Positions 62,525 through 64,000 of a stretch of 64,000 bases of DNA are shown one piece after another. A program made the position numbers and the translations under genes. Origin of the DNA: Dactylonectria macrodidyma. Taxonomy: Eukaryota; Ascomycota; Sordariomycetes; Hypocreales; Nectriaceae. The stretch spans positions 186,001 through 250,000 of the forward strand of contig JAGMUV010000033.1 in the NCBI GenBank assembly GCA_020744425.1, read 5' to 3'. Position 1 is the stretch's first letter. The number at the start of each line of letters is the position of its first letter. The notes below the pieces were generated by a model, which did no database searches, was not told the DNA's origin, and worked only from the letters and a program-made list of their open reading frames with translations.

Positions 62525-64000
62525 CTCCGAATCGAATCTCGTTCGAGGACCGCTGAGTCGATCGAGGCTGCAAATTTCCCGACCGCCTTAAAGACAAATC
62601 ATATGAGTCTTCGGGTTGGAGGATGCGAGTATCAACGGAGCCGATGAAGTCAGCCGTTGGTATGAAGCCGCGAAGCAAAGGGTCAAAGGACCTGAGGGAG
62701 CCTAAAATCATGTATGCATTAGTAGGGAACCGCTGTCTACAAGGGCCGGCCAAGCAAATGTAGATTGAGGTTAGAGGGAGAACTGGGGACAACTGGCCAG
62801 CGTCGATTGATGCTGGCGAAGTGGGGCACCACGGGCCAGTATTGATCCGAGGTGCTTCGGGTTTGCGCCAAAAATCCATCTAAACTCCGAAACTGGAGCC
62901 GCTGATGCTCTCTCGTATTGATTGTCAGCAGCCAAAGCAGCCCGTTTGGACAAGGCCTGCATCGGCACTCACCCTATTCGAGGGACGGGTAATGCACTAC
63001 GGAGATCCGCCGAAACCTGCCGGTCGCCGCTCGCAAACTAATGCAAACGTTTGTATGCGCTGGTACCCGAGCGGAGGACGCTGGCATTTCACCATTCCTC
63101 CAGCTTTTCTCTGTCGAGGGTCAGCCATGGTGCCTAATCTCCACTGAACAAGGCAGTACCGCTGACGTCGAAGGCGCTGGCCGCCTGTGTCTTGTAGTAC
63201 GGAGAGAACACATGCGCAAACCGAATTCTATTATTCGATTTCATCATGGATCCCACTCAGGCGAATGCTGTCTGCTTTGCAATTTTTTGCCCGACTGATC
63301 GGATTGTCTGCAGGTATTCTCATTCTATCAGGGCAAGAAGTCGACATACACTCTGGGGCTACCAGTTCGGACACTCCCGAGCGTGCCATCTTTCCTCAGC
63401 GCTGCGTAAAATGGGACCTTACCTGGCCAGACGGAGTGCTTCCACGCCCACGTCTTTAACGGAACCGCCGTGGCGCGACAGGCAGGACAGCGGGCCAGGT
63501 GCTCATGGCGCCCATGGAATTCACGGCGCCATTTCTTGGGCGGCGGAGAGTACGTGCGACAACCACAACAAGGAAAGGAAACAGCGCATGGAAATGTCTC
63601 TAGGTCTCCGTGATACGGGCGCGAAGACACACGTCACGCTCTGAAGGTGCGTTCCAGCCTCAGAAGGCGTCTCCCCGCTCGTGTCGGAGTAGTGTCTTGG
63701 CGAGTCTTTTCGTCTCTGCGGGCTAGTTTGGAACGGGCACCCATCAACGCAACTTCACGTCTTGATGTTCGCCACAATCGCGGGCTCCTGCAAGTTCACG
63801 AACATACGTAGGTGGATTGTACCTATGAAGTTCCTTCCAAAAGCATAAAAAGACTTTCTGCCTCCTCGCTTCCTAGCTGCACCACCCCGCTTTTCTCCCT
63901 GTATTTCCTGCCCCATTTGGGCTCCTTGAGAATGCTTCAAGCCTTCACCATTCCTTGGAGCAATCCAGCTTGCACCCTCAGGCCTCTACACCAACCAGCT
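62525..64000. other. Right-edge region; no supported gene
   Basis: 5' flank of the F-box relic and small open frames (63246-63644 plus) without features. The sequence from about 63840 is pyrimidine-rich and may be the promoter of a gene beyond the window. Confidence 0.3.

Noticed and set aside
62370..62879. 169-codon minus-strand frame overlapping the F-box gene start
   Set aside because: It overlaps the F-box coding region in another frame and has no recognisable domain; at most it is part of the leader.

Overview
The window is genomic DNA of a filamentous ascomycete, most likely a Sordariomycete. The evidence is genes with short GT-AG introns of about 45-65 bases, a HeLo-domain protein, a fungal RING-H2 ligase and a Rad5/HLTF-type ATPase, set among many fungal transposon families (PiggyBac, hAT, pogo/Fot1, Tc1, Tad-like LINE, solo LTRs, MITEs). 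It reads as an accessory, repeat-rich compartment: about nine genes look usable, and most other coding sequence is truncated, frameshifted or invaded. I cannot name the species.

Layout. 0-2.3 kb: PiggyBac transposase running off the left edge. 2.3-9.7 kb: a protein kinase-ankyrin gene whose 3' third is split by an apparently intact hAT element and a solo LTR. 10.2-12.0 kb: a divergent HeLo-pseudokinase gene. 12-14.2 kb: pogo and PiggyBac relics with two MITEs. 15.5-16.6 kb: NmrA-like oxidoreductase. 19.3-20.9 kb: RING-H2 ubiquitin ligase. 21.7-25.4 kb: Tc1 and LINE relics. 26.7-27.9 kb: unknown two-exon gene. 28.3-30.1 kb: fold-back element and a small kinase-like gene. 32.9-34.7 kb: secreted carboxylesterase. 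35-38.2 kb: pogo, PiggyBac and integrase relics. 39.2-43.8 kb: a coiled-coil (possibly Cut8/STS1-like) gene divergent from a HIRAN-SNF2-RING Rad5/HLTF gene. 44.5-49.6 kb: gene relics (AAA ATPase tail, KIN1-type kinase without its C-terminus, glycosidase tail, ankyrin/NLR-like tail). 51.7-53.9 kb: solo LTR carrying a MITE, and a decayed C2H2 factor gene. 53.9-60.3 kb: hAT inside hAT, beside a third hAT fragment and LINE zinc knuckles. 60.3-64 kb: a hypothetical gene and a decayed F-box gene.

The most interesting functional unit is the divergent pair at 2.3-12 kb. One gene encodes a kinase with C-terminal ankyrin repeats. The other encodes an N-terminal HeLo (membrane-targeting cell-death) domain followed by a catalytically dead kinase-like domain. 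By architecture this resembles animal RIPK4/ANKK1 (kinase-ankyrin) and MLKL (four-helix death domain plus pseudokinase), sharing one 556-base intergenic region. The functional link is inference. The kinase-ankyrin partner appears disabled: removing the two insertions with one target-site copy each and two introns leaves a frame of 1442 codons with one internal TAG.

The transposon history is unusually readable. Eight insertions keep exact target-site duplications. One MITE has both its filled site (51.8 kb) and empty site (2.5 kb) in the window, because it sits in one of two copies of the same solo LTR. One MITE family lies at two junctions between unrelated gene fragments.
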